From: Liolophura sinensis
Taxonomy: Eukaryota; Mollusca; Polyplacophora; Chitonida; Chitonidae
DNA length: 64,000 bases
Reading direction: 5' to 3'
Assembly (NCBI RefSeq): GCF_032854445.1
Contig: NC_088297.1
Location: 16,875,127-16,939,126, forward strand
The position numbers were made by a program, and so were the translations under genes. Positions 46,301 through 58,000 of the stretch are shown here, piece after piece (the stretch's first letter is position 1; each line of letters begins with the position of its first letter). The notes beneath the pieces were generated by a model, which ran no database searches, was not told the DNA's origin, and saw nothing but the letters and a program-made list of their open reading frames with translations.

Positions 46301-49300
46301 ACCATTGGTTGACCCGTATCAGTATACTGGCTCAGGCGGGGCGGCTTACGTGCCTTTGGTGAGTCATCTCAGTGAAGCAACACTAGATAAAAGAGTGGTG
46401 GAAATCCTTCCTGCAACAAGGAGGTACATTACATACACCCTAAGGATTCCTTCATCGTCATATGACTGAAACATTGTTAAGTGCGACGTTAAACCCCAAG
46501 CACTCACTCTATGAGCAGTGCCAGAATTCTATGATGAGGTCTTACCATGCCAAGAACAGCTTCCTTCTGTCATCCTGTGGTAAGTCATCAGCCAATGAAA
46601 TGCCCTGAAACAAAAGCATGGTCTGCATGTTAGCAAGGATATATGACTGCAGTAAATCATCTGTGGGTGAGTTTTGGAGTTGTTATTCAAGCGCTTGTCT
46701 TCCAGTCACTAGTGCACACAAGCTGTTGGTTCAAATCCAGCCTTAGCATGCTTGGACAAGAATACTGGGTTATTGCTCCACTAGATATTTTAATGTACAC
46801 ATACATTAAGCCAGATAGTGGTATTGAGTGCACATCAAGGTTTTCAGCAAGGATAAATAACGACACTCCTTCCCATGTTAAAGCATTAAACATAACCACT
46901 GGCAGTAATGCATGATGAAGCAAATTATGAGCAAATCATGTAAAAAATCTTTGTGAAACCTGCAATTTTACATGGACTCAAGCATAGCTTCCAGTCAAGA
47001 AATATATTAAACCGAGCTATATGTAAATAACAGGCAGCCACTAAAGTCAGTTATGTTGTAGCCTCAACATAAATCACAGAGTGTTTCTGTTTGTCCCACA
47101 TACTACTATTTATTTATTTATTTGATTGGTGTTTTACGCCATACTAAAGAATATTTCACTTATACAACGGCGGCCACTATTATGGTGGGAGGAAACCGAG
47201 CAGAGCCCGGGGGAAACCGCAGGTTGCTCGTAGACCTTTCCACGTATGGCCGGAGAGGAAGCCACCATGAGCAGGACTTGAACTCACAGCAACCACATTG
47301 GTGAGTTGTCCCACATATGGCCTGTTCTGTGCATGTGTACTCCAAACAGCTAACTGGGTTATTTCAGGCCCTTGGTTACCGATATTGTATTTCACATAAA
47401 GTTTAGCATTTTTAAAGCGACCCCTTTAGCCTGTTTTTTCCACCTTATAGGGCCACTAAAGCATTTTTGGGGAAGTCTGAGTAATTTCTTCTTAGAAAAA
47501 CTTAAGTGTTAGCATCAAAATTATCATTTTAAGGCCTTTATTGTGCATCTGAAAGCACATTTTTACATATTAAATTTTAGGTTAAAAATATTCAATCAGA
47601 ACACTAACCGTGATTCTAAGAGATTTTATACTGGGGAAGGAGTTGATTGCACTGAGGTGTTCCCAATCCGACAGCCTCGTCTGACTCAAACACAGCATGG
47701 ACAAGTTCCTGAATGGTTTCGCAGAATCTCTGTTACCTCCCATCTCCAGCTCTGCTCTACAACTTGATTGTCCATCAGCAGTGCTTCCAGACAGCACTGT
47801 CCCACTATCACAGTTGTTTTGGACGAAATGTTTTACTTCCTGAGATGCATTGGGATTGCTTCCAAGGTGGGCGTTTTTATTGAATGAAAAATTTTCTTGC
47901 GTTGAATTCCCCGAGTTGAGCACTGTGATCCGAACAGCGCTCAGAGAAGTAGTGTCACTAATACCACATCTTGTGGACCCTGGTGTGGGCCTATCACAGG
48001 TTTCTTTGACAACAGATGTATTCATGGTGGTGTTTGGTAGCTGATTTACACCATGTGGAGCCTCAATATCACAGGTTGTTGCTTTCTGTGTGGGTTTATC
48101 ACTGTTTTCTCCGACAGGAGATTGTGGAATATTGTTTTCTGCTACCTGGCTTACACTGTGTGGAGCCTCAGTATCACAAGTCATGGCTTTTTGTGTGAGC
48201 CTATCACAGTTTTTGCCGATGGCACAGTCCTGAGTATTGTAGTTTGGCAGCTGATATAAACCATCTTGAGCCTCGTTACGAATCTGTCCAGAGCTGTATT
48301 CTGGATCATCTTGATCACCATAAGTTTGTACTTGGTCATTACACACTGAATTAGACGCAGAGATTTGGTTTATTTCCAATCTAGAACAATCATCTATGCA
48401 ATTTTGTGAAAATGAATTCACACTCGAGACAATATCATCCAAAACAGAAGCACAGACGCTAACAGATTTTTCATTTGTTAAGTCACACGTACTTTCTTTA
48501 GGAGAGTCTGATGGAAGTGTGCTATCTGATGACTGGTCGTAGAAAACTACTTCAACTGGGTTCCCAGACAGGATAAGGCTCTGTAGCTGAGGAAGATGAC
48601 GTAATTTCCAGAACTCAGCCCATCTTCGAATAAACAATGAAATACAGTCAATATCTTGCTTAAAAATAAATAATATAAATGCTATAAATGTTTAAAAGTT
48701 TCTTTTACATTGTTCTTTTATGACTTGATTATGGTTTTTGTTTTTAGATTTTATAAATGTTTTGTCTTAAACGACTCAAATTTTCACTGGATCTCTTCTT
48801 TCGAGGATTAAAACAAAAAAATAAAAAACCAAAAAAAGAGAAATGTCTTCAAAATATAATTGTATTCATGATCTGAACCTTCACCATAACCAAACAATCT
48901 CAAACTAATTCTGTATTCTTTATTTATTGATTCATTTGATTGGTGTTTTACGCCATGGAGGCCCCCTGTATGCTTTAATACACACAGGGGCCTCCGTGGC
49001 CCAGTTGGTTAGGGTGCTAGCCCAGCGTAATGACCCAGGAGTCTTTCACTAATGCAGTCGCTGTGAGTTCAAGGCCAGATCATGCTGGCTTTCTCTCCGA
49101 TCGTAAGTGGGAAGGTCTGCAGCAACTGGCAGATGATTGTGGGTTTCCCCTGGGCTGCGCCCGGTTTCCTCCAATCATAATGCTGGCCGTTATCGTAAAA
49201 GTGAAATATTCTTGAGTACTGCATAAAACACCAATCAAATCAATAAATAAATGCACACACACAAACTCTGGTGTAATAAATGTAAGTTATTACAAAAGAC

Positions 49301-52262
49301 CTATACTTGTCGCACAAACAAGGTGTACATGTAATATACTGTGTATGATTGTAGTGGATAAGGTGTAATATCCTGGAAATACATGTACATATAGTTGTAG
49401 TTGACCATAAAGTGTAACATACTGGGCATAGTTGTAGTGGACGAGGTGTAATATACTGGGCATAGTTGTAGTCGGCTGGGTGTAATATACTGGGCATGGT
49501 TGTTGTGGGCTGGGTGTAATATACTGGGCATAGTTGTAGTGGGCTAGGTGAAAAATACGGCACATAGTTGTCGTGGACTAAGAGTAATATACTGGCCAAT
49601 GTCATAAAGGGCTAAGCATAAAATACCGAACATGACTGTCACAGACAAGGTGGGATATACTGGACATCATTGTTGTTGACCTGCTGTAATACACTGGAGT
49701 AAAACTTACTCTTGAATGTTGTTGTTGTTCAAACGAAGTGTTTCAATACTTTCCAAAGCTTGAAGGTTGCCATCACTGATTGTCTGGTACCCTGTAACAC
49801 AGAATCAAACTAAAATATTCTTCATTAGTTACTATTCATATATTAGTGCTTAAACACTGTACTTGAAAGAATTTCTCACTTATATGAACACAGTCAGGTT
49901 TAGGGACTGAGAAAATTGGAGTGCTTTGAAGAAACCAGGTATCTGACAAACTTCCTGACTCGAAGCTACAGCCTAACCACCACAAGGACAGGAAAGATAT
50001 GTGTCTGACATGCACTACTGGACTATTTCACTTATACCACGTCGGTCCGCATTATGGTGGGAGGAAACTGGGAAGGGCCCGGGGAAAACCCATGACCATA
50101 CACAGATTGCTGCCAGACCTCCACAGGTCAGCACTGGTGAGAGGTTCCTGGGTCATTTCACTGTGTCCTTTATTTGTCATTAACGTTACAGTATTAAAAA
50201 GCTTTATGACACACTACCCACCATTATCACAGATGTGCAGTTCTTTAAGATTGGGGGTTAGCTGTGCAAGGGAGAGAACTTCTTCCCATGTCATTTCTGT
50301 GCGGTTTAGCACCAAGTCTTCAACAGATTTCAAAGGATGGTTCCAAGCTGCTAATGTTTCCTAAAAGAACAGGCAACAGATATACTGACAATAGCTTGAC
50401 GCAAAAAAACAAAAAATATTAAATCCTATTTTGTCCTATTTAATTTTTTTTTTCACCCCAGCTGAGGTCACTGTTATCTTCAAAATAATACACAAAAATT
50501 TACCACACAATCTTAAAGCTTTTATTTTTGAATTAACACTTTTTTTCACAGTAAACCATGCAGTATGTATTTGCTGATTTGCACTGGTCATAAGTTTGAC
50601 AACAATTTATATTCACTGTGTTTCTTTGGTTCATAATTTAGATACAGTACTGTACATATCCTTGACCAAAACCATCCATGTAAATGTAAATGTACATCAC
50701 AACTTCTCCATACAGCCATCATTTTAACTCACTCTTCAGTGAATTTATTACCTGGTCATGGATGAATTTGTTTGAGCTCAGGTTAACAAATTTGAGACAG
50801 GGGAGGTGAGAGAGAATGGTCAGTGTTTCCCTCCAGGAAGTCAAGCTGTTGCCCTGCAGGTCAAGGTCAGAAATGTTGGGACATAATGAAGCCAGGCCAG
50901 AGCTAGGTAAACCAGCATGGCTGATTTTCATCTTGTTCAGAACCTTATAAAGAAGAATGGACATAAAAAAAACCATTATAAAAAATTACAGCTGACAGCC
51001 TAGACTCAAATGGATAAATGACTTTCTTAGGTATTTATTATTTACCATATCTGCCTCAGCTTTAAACCTGAATTCTTGAATAATATTTCATTTTAATGAC
51101 TTTGAGGAGACCTGGAGTGAACTAGGGTAATAAGAGTAAACAAACAGCCTTTGGTGAATAAATGACAAATTTTCTCACATGGATGTTACCTCCAGCAAAC
51201 TCCATGTAAGATCTACTAAATGACCATATGAGTGTTTATTCCACAGAGAAGAGTGGAGGCCAAAGGATGTCTGATGTTAGGTTTAAACCAACATCTTGTA
51301 TATCTGTAGTCCTTGTAGCGACTGACAGACAAGCATCTAAACCACTTTGCCATAACTGCTTTAAGAGATATTTCTATTTACTTATTTATTTGATTGCTGT
51401 TTTATGCCATACTCAAGAATATTTCACTTATATGACAGCGGCCAGCATTATGGTAAGAGAAAACCGGGCAGAGTCCGGGGTAACCCAAGACCATCCGCCG
51501 GTTTCTGTCAGACCTTCCCACTTACGGCCCAAAAGAAAGCCAGCATGAGTTGAACTTAATCTCACTGCAAACGCACAGATGAGAGGCTCCTGCGACATTG
51601 CGCCGTGCTGGCATGCTAACCCCCTTGGCCACGGAGGAGCCCTAAGTGATATTTACAAGTTTTCATGTACCGGCACTATAAATAAAATGAACAAGATGAA
51701 TAACTCCTTGAATAGAGATCCTAAACCTTTGACCATAAAGGTCATGCCTTCACTTTAAAGCAAGTCCTACTGGATATATAGGGTGGGGGCTTCAGGGTAA
51801 GATGTTTAGCCAAATTATCAAAGGCTTCAGTGACCTGATTTTGCAGGTGTGGTCATGGTGTGTGGCTTTTTACATAGTTTATCTGTAATACCTTTACCCA
51901 TAAAACCCTCCACTGTGTACACACTGTTCTAAACCTGACAATGTTATCACTGATGATGACAAAGTCAGAATTTCATAGATGAGAATAATTAAACAGCTGA
52001 ATTAAATCGCAACCATGGTGGATTTTAATTTCGGTACAGAGAGTCTCACCACTGTCCTCAGATGCCCCAGCTCCGGTTCCCCTTCACTCGACTCCGAGTC
52101 CTCTCGCTTCCTCGAGGGTTTACCAAATATCACGATGTTGATGTTGTTGTCGATGTCTCCTACATCGCAGTATTTGTCCTTTAAGGCCTCGGTGAAGCTC
52201 TTCATTTTCGCAAGCTTTCCCTTTGGCACCGCAGACTGAGCTGTCCTTTCTTCCCCCGACAT
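43275..52262 (-). CDS. TBCEL: Tubulin-specific chaperone cofactor E-like protein (TBCEL)
   Basis: Relative of tubulin cofactor E lacking the CAP-Gly domain; in mammals it promotes tubulin degradation. Nine exons: 52262-52050, 50943-50752, 50360-50222, 49791-49710, 48623-47609, 46604-46546, 45677-45541, 44385-44211 and 43473-43275; all junctions are GT-AG and in frame, 736 residues against 424 in human. Residues 72-230 are leucine-rich repeats (CPNISDLDLQGNSLTSW, LVLNRTEMTWEEV, IETLRLNNNNIQEWAEF). Residues about 234-510 are an Asn/Ser/Asp/Thr-rich insertion with 35-residue internal repeats (KPTQKATTCDIEAPHGVNQL), absent from vertebrates. The repeats resume at FRNLSMLCLSQTRLSDWEHL. Then come RRKLFLACLPSVKVLNG, a ubiquitin-like domain (from KLTPLVEIDL), and a tail of about 17 residues beyond the human end. 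A second donor near the end of exon 2 would break the frame. The start is well supported by SFTEALKDKY, matching the family N-terminus. Confidence 0.94.
43862..43995 (-). mobile_element. SINE-B, diverged, in TBCEL intron 8
   Basis: Recognised by GTGTTCTTGTGCCGGAAG, AAAATGCCATGTCAAATACA and ACAGTATGCGGACAACAGGC. Confidence 0.5.
44976..45131 (-). mobile_element. SINE-A in TBCEL intron 7
   Basis: 5'-truncated copy in the same orientation as the gene, with AAAT tail and central domain. A poly-C run lies upstream at about 44850-44860. Confidence 0.87.
46281..46512 (+). mobile_element. SINE-C, sharing the SINE-B 3' tail
   Basis: The body (CAGTATACTGGCTCAGGCGG, AGTCATCTCAGTGAAGCAAC) differs from SINE-B. 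The end (TCGTCATATGACTGAAACAT, TTAAGTGCGACGTTAAACCC, CAAGCACTCACTC) is the SINE-B 3' tail. It lies in a TBCEL intron, antisense to the gene. No tRNA-like head was confirmed. Confidence 0.65.
47107..47304 (-). mobile_element. SINE-A in TBCEL intron 5
   Basis: Copy with AAAT tail, central domain (a small deletion before CCGCAGGTTGC) and part of the head. Confidence 0.9.
48986..49252 (+). mobile_element. SINE-A, full length, in TBCEL intron 4
   Basis: Complete plus-strand copy (head GGGGCCTCCGTGGCCCAG to tail AATCAAATCAATAAATAAAT). A minus-strand tail fragment (48918-48958) lies immediately to its left. Confidence 0.93.
49325..49700. repeat. 34-bp array abutting the TBCEL exon 4 donor
   Basis: About 11 units of roughly 34 bp (AATATACTGGGCATAGTTGT plus AGTGGGCTGGGTGT). 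The last unit ends about 10 bp from the splice donor of exon 4. The exon edge itself (GTTGTTGTTC, GTGTTTCAATACT) faintly resembles a further unit. Minus-strand open frames here are array artefacts. Confidence 0.9.
50020..50166 (-). mobile_element. SINE-A in TBCEL intron 3
   Basis: Body fragment without tail, same orientation as the gene, ending about 55 bp from exon 3. Confidence 0.82.
51374..51643 (-). mobile_element. SINE-A, full length, in TBCEL intron 1
   Basis: Complete minus-strand copy from AAAT tail to antisense head (CCACGGAGGAGCCC). Confidence 0.92.
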
Positions 52263-52939
52263 GGCTCTGACAGTTTTGACCAGCTCGTTTTTGTACAGCT
52301 ATACCCAGAATAGTAGCTATACGTCAAATCTATTTTAAGGCGATTCATAATGCAGTCCACGCGATAGTGTTGATGTTGACAACCCAATGCTCAGCAGTAA
52401 AGTTTCTCAAACTTGACAGTACGAAAAAATTCGAATTAAAATCAGAAATAAATTTTTGTTGATTGCATTCTGTACACACGTTATTTAATCTGGTTTTGAT
52501 TTAAAAAGTTTTGATTATATCAACAATTAATGAGATTAAAGAAGAAACTAGCATGGACAGTATCAACGGAGGAGTTACTGGAGTGGAAGTATGGAGAGTT
52601 ACCGCCCTTGAAAAAGTACATTTGAATTGTTAGTTGATATGAGATTTATATGAATTCAGGGGCGTTGGGTATACCTGCGTCTCTTCATATCTCTCTTTTC
52701 TTTCTTTTTTCATTGTATCATAAACCATTGTGTCTATTACTTCGTAATTACTTGTCATTACTTTAAAATCATTTTTACAAGTCCTTGTCTCTTTTATGTG
52801 TTTCATTTTGACCTATTTTATCTGGGTTTTATTGGCATTTCGCCACTGATCATCGTCTGTGATTAAATTTATATAAGAATAAATGATGTAATAAATGATC
52901 AGCATAGCTTCACTCTGCATGGAGAATATTGTACATGCA

Positions 52940-53045
52940 CATGTAGGCCTATGTAGGCCTATGTATGTATGTAGGTAGGTATGTAGGTATGTGTGTATAT
53001 ATGTATCTATCTAGGCCTATGTATATATGTATGTATGTATGTATG
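52940..53045. repeat. TATG/TAGG microsatellite with TAGGCCTA units
   Basis: Compound simple repeat (TAGGCCTATG, GTATGTAGGTAGG). Confidence 0.8.
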
Positions 53046-53049
53046 GGTG

Positions 53050-53370
53050 GGTTTTACAAAAGAAGTCACAAGGTGTGTACAAGGTTACGTGTCTTTTTGT
53101 GGGAAGAATGAGCCCATGCCGCCAAAGTGCTATTGTCACTCAAGTATCATGCCGAAGGCGCCATAACACCCCACACAGTCACATTATAGGTCACTGACAC
53201 CTGGCCAACCAGTCCTTTTTCCTTGTTCTAACCTCACAGAGCACAGCGCCAAGCAAGGCAACCACAAGCATCATTTTTGAAGTCTTTGGTATGATCCGAC
53301 CAGTATTCATCTCAGGTCTCGAGGTGGACCCTCTCACCATTAGGCCACCGAAGAAGTCAAACAATGCAAG
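53050..53370 (-). mobile_element. SINE-B, nearly full length
   Basis: Contains CCATGCCGCCAAAGTGCTA, GGCCAACCAGTCC, CAGCGCCAAGCAAGGCAACC and, at the head end, ACCATTAGGCCACCGA (antisense A box region). Confidence 0.88.
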
Positions 53371-53579
53371 AATTTCAGCCATACTTATTTTTTTCAGCCA
53401 GTTATTTTTCAAATTAGCCATCAACCATGTTGTTGTTCTCGTCAGATTTGCCTGTATAATTGTGAAATGTCTATTGTAAAGGTAGGCCTACAAATCGTTT
53501 TACGTTGCATATAATCGAGTTACAGCATAACAATGCCAACCTCTATATGTCAATACATTTCTGATTGCCCTATCAGATA

Positions 53580-53765
53580 ATCGTGGATGTAATAGTCGGT
53601 GTAATGATGGTTGTAATAGTTGGTGTAATAGTGGGTATAACAGTGAGTGTAATAGCTAGTGAGTGTAATAGTGGATGCAACAGTGAGTGTAATAGTGATT
53701 GTAATAGTGGGTGGATATAATAGTCCATGTAATAGTAAGTGCAATAGTGGGTGTAATTTTGGGTG
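53580..53765. repeat. Degenerate GTGTAATAGT array
   Basis: Short units of about 12-18 bp around GTGTAATAGTGGGTG. The Thr/Ile/Tyr-rich minus-strand open frames across it are artefacts. Confidence 0.85.
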
Positions 53766-54044
53766 GACGGAAAAAAAGGAAAATATTGGCGGTTATATAC
53801 AAAGGCAAAACAAATAGAATGCCTTGTCAGCTGGGTATATGTATAATATAACATATATATCTGGAAATAGAACAACTAGCCATTGAGGTAGCAGGATCTA
53901 ATCTTGTTTTTACAAATTTGGTTCAGGCTTTTGTCGAATCGCGGTGGCAAACGGCTGTGCTTTTCTCTATATGTGTACCTCAGTGTTCTCCAAGCACGTG
54001 TAAACTGGACTACCGTTATATCGAATATACGTATATATGTATGT

Positions 54045-54355
54045 ATGTACGCTTGAGGTTTTACGTCGTACTTAACAATTATTCAGTCATATGACGACGA
54101 GAAGTCATTGGGTGTGTGTAGATATATTGTCTTCTTGTGGCTGGGCGAGTTCATGCAGTCAAAATACCACTGAAGTATTCACCGAAGACCCCAGACATGA
54201 CACCCTACCCAGTCACCTTATATACTGACACCTTGCCAATCAGTCCTGTTTCCTTGCCACGCGAGGCAGTAACATGTACTTTTTTGTTGTCACGTACCCA
54301 ACCAAGGTGCAATCCCGACCTCGAGACCATCATGCCACCCAAGGGGTCCCCGTCA
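54045..54355 (-). mobile_element. SINE-B, nearly full length
   Basis: Starts with the tail motif (CGCTTGAGGTTTTACGTCGT, TCATATGACGACGAGAAGTC) and continues through the body to the antisense head. Confidence 0.88.
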
Positions 54356-55024
54356 TATGGATAGAAAATTCCTAATTGAACTCGCCCGGAAACAGCAATG
54401 AAATAAATAAAGTAAATGAACATCGCTCCATCTGTCCAAAGATAGGATGTAGCCGTGTACACATGTTCAAGTGTGAAAAGTGAGAATTCACGCGGAAAAT
54501 CAATATTTGCAGAGAGTGTTTTCTTAGTTTGTAACAGATTGTGGTAACATGATGTATTAACTGGCACTGGGTCTGTTTCATGTTATTTCGCATATTACGG
54601 GTACTGACGCCATGAATAAAAACAAAACAATAAAGATATTCGAATATACGGAGTGGACATCAGTCTACACAGCCCAATTCATATAGCGTATTCACATTAT
54701 ACTACAGAGAGTCAGTCAGTGTATGTATAGGCTTATAGTGAATATCACTGAACATTAGCTTGATATTTAATGAGGCCTATACTGAAACACACCGATCGCT
54801 GCAGTGTATTTGTAACCGCGTCTCACGCGATTAGACTGGATACATTGTTGTATCGGAAGCATTTCGGTACCGCGGACAATGCCAGTACAGAGATACCGTT
54901 AATGGTATATTTGTCTGCCTTTCCGATCTAACACAGCATGGGTGTTTGATAAGAAGTTCATTGAACACGCAAACACTTTTAAACAAGGCAATCGAGTTGA
55001 GCTACAAAGGGTGGAGCTGTCACG

Positions 55025-58000
55025 ATGGGGACAATCAAAGATTTTTTCGAACAGAGGTTGTTCACCGAAAGCAAGAAAAGCCAAGATAAAGAAATCGCTC
55101 AATTAACGGTAGGCTATTTTGAAACTGACTTTTTTCGATTTCGTTTCGATTAATATCATGTGTATTTATCTGAGGTATTTCGTGTCTGTATAGGGCTCAT
55201 CTTCCCCGGAACATATGAATGTGTTGATGCGTAAAGTATACAAACACTGAAAATTTGATTAGCATTTATAACCATGCAAGTGTAATGTATTCTAGCGTTA
55301 AAACAAATAAAAGCGTCTTACTAGAGTGGAATCATGTCTCAGAACAACGCGGGTTTGTCATCTTAATAACTGAAAAAAAAAACAACATTTGGTTTGAGAA
55401 AGGTAACGTTGAGTCACCTGGTTATTGTCATATACAGCCGTTAATGAGTCAAAGTAGGTAAATAAGCCATAGATATATATATTTATTTGATTGGTGTTTT
55501 ACGCCGTATTCATAAATATTTCACTTATACGACGGCTGACAGCATTATGGCGGGAGGAAATTGGGCAGAGCCCCAAAACACACAACCATGCAGGTTGTAG
55601 CCAGGTTACTGATTGACCTTCCCACGTACGGCCGGAGAGGAAGCCAGCATGAGCTGGGCTTGAACTCATAAGGACCGCATTGGTGAGAGGCTCCTGGGTC
55701 ATTACGCTGCGCTAGCGCTAACCAACTCAGCCTCGGAGTCCCCAATATCCAATAAAATTGCCTGTACTATTTAACGCACCATGATGTACAAATACATGTA
55801 GGCCTACCGTGAGATCTGGTGGGTGCCTCGTCAGGACGTTATAGACCTCAGAAATCTAATCTATCTCGTAGGAGTGACACAAAGCATCGATCACTGACAC
55901 ATAAATCAGTGGATACTTTCTAACTGATAGATTACTTTGCCATCAGGTTGACAACAAAGAAGAGCAGCTGACATCCATCGACGAAGAAAAATATTGTACT
56001 CACGTACCAAGAGCAGAAAGCGAAAAACTAAAGCAGTGGCGGCAGAAACAAATCAAATTGTTGGCAGATAAAGGTGAGGTAGTTCGAAAATAAACACCTA
56101 CTCCATTTCACCCAAATGGTTAAATTTGGCCGGAAAAAATGCACTCTTGGTTGCACACAAAGGCCTTAAAATGCTTTTGATACTACTCAACTTCTATTTT
56201 TTTTTTTGACAAGAAATTAAGTGGTCCTATGAGTTAGATGAATCGTCAAAATGAACGAAAATATGTCATTTAAAATACAGTATTTGAAATGAACCTCTCC
56301 TGGTATATGTACGGAAATTGTATCACAGTGCATATATACGCCGCTACATGTGCATGCTTGTTTCATATGTAATGCGAGCCTACATGTATAGAAAACAGAG
56401 CATGCGCTGTCCGGGGGTATAAACTTCGAATTCGTTTTGCCATCTTGATGAAGACGACGTATTTTAGAGCAATCAGTATTGCGGAAAAATGACATGAATA
56501 ACTGAAGAACATTCAATACTTAGTTTATAACGGATATACATGTTTCATGTTTTTAGACAAAAATGAAGAAAAACAGAAACAAGAATGGCTTAAGTCTGCA
56601 AAGAAAGAATTAGAAGCTTGGCATAAACAGAATGCGGATTTGATCTCTAAGCTAAAGAAGAAAAACCGGTAAGTACAAGTTCAGTTGAAGAAAACAGGAT
56701 TAGTTCTGTAGTGGTTGCATGCCATAAAATGAAGAACTGTACAGAAAAATCAAATTCCTCCATGCATTTATTTATTTATTCATTTATTTATTTATCTGAT
56801 TGGTGTTTTACGCCATACTCAAACATATTTCACTTATATACGACGACAGCCAGCATTATGGTGGGTGGAAACCGAAGGACCATCCGCAGGTCGCTGCTAG
56901 AACTTCCCAAGTATGACGGGAGAGTAAGCCAGCCCGAGTTGGACTTACTCACAGCGACCTCATTGGTAAGAGGCCCATGCAAATTGCTCGATATAAGGAA
57001 TGTGGCATTTGAAGCAATTCTCTTCAACTTTATCCCTCGACATATAATGTTGGGGAACATAGCGATCTGCTTCCCTGACTGTCCCTCTTCATGTTCGTAA
57101 TCTTTAATCTGTCAATTCATTTCCTCCTATACGTATTTAGAATGAATTCATACAGTTACTTTCAGAGTCATTGTCCATTAAACGTACAAGAAGCTAGCGA
57201 GCAATTACCACTTCAACTCGTCCAACAGTTTTCATGAAACTGTGTAGGTATGAGAGAAACCATGTGATGATGTGCTTGTGCTATTTGGATGGTGCCATGT
57301 CAATTATTTGTTATTATTCTTTAACCCAAGAATGAAGACTTGTATAGGTAGCGAGACCATGCGAACGAATCTCCTCCGATACAGTTACGATTTTATTTTC
57401 ATGACACAGGCCATGTGATGCATTGTGTGCGTGTGGAATTTGGGTCGGGTCGCATCAATTATTTCTAGAGTTTTTGCCTTTTAAATATAGAATGACGTTT
57501 TGTGGTCACGAGTCCATGCCAACGCATCATCTAGAGATACGAGTGGAGTTTCGTGAGTTGGTATCACACTTTATGGACATATCAGAGGCCATGTGAGGAT
57601 TTGCCCGTGTTAATTCGCTTACGGTTAGAGTTATTTCCCTTTGAACGTGGAATAGGGGCTGATATATAATTAATGTTTATTTATTTATCTGTTTGATTGG
57701 TGTTTTACGCCGCACTCAAGAATATTTCACTTGTACGACGGCGACCTGCATTATGGTGGGTGTAAACCGGGTGGAGCCCGGGGGAAACCCACGACCATCC
57801 GCAGGTAGCTGGAGGACCTTCCCACGTACGGCCGGAGAGGAAGCCAGCATGAGTACACTCCTTAGTACACTCAAAAAATTAATGTTCATTTTAATAGAAA
57901 GTTTGTTGTCTGAGTGATGCTAGAATGTATTCTGCTACTTTAGCAGATTATTCTATTAAAGTTAACACACATATTATATTAATTCAGCGTAAAGATACTA

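Noticed and set aside
47582-48259. Plus-strand open frames opposite TBCEL exon 5
   Set aside because: Shadow frames of a coding exon; the minus frame is continuous, matches the family at both ends and is bounded by in-phase splice sites.
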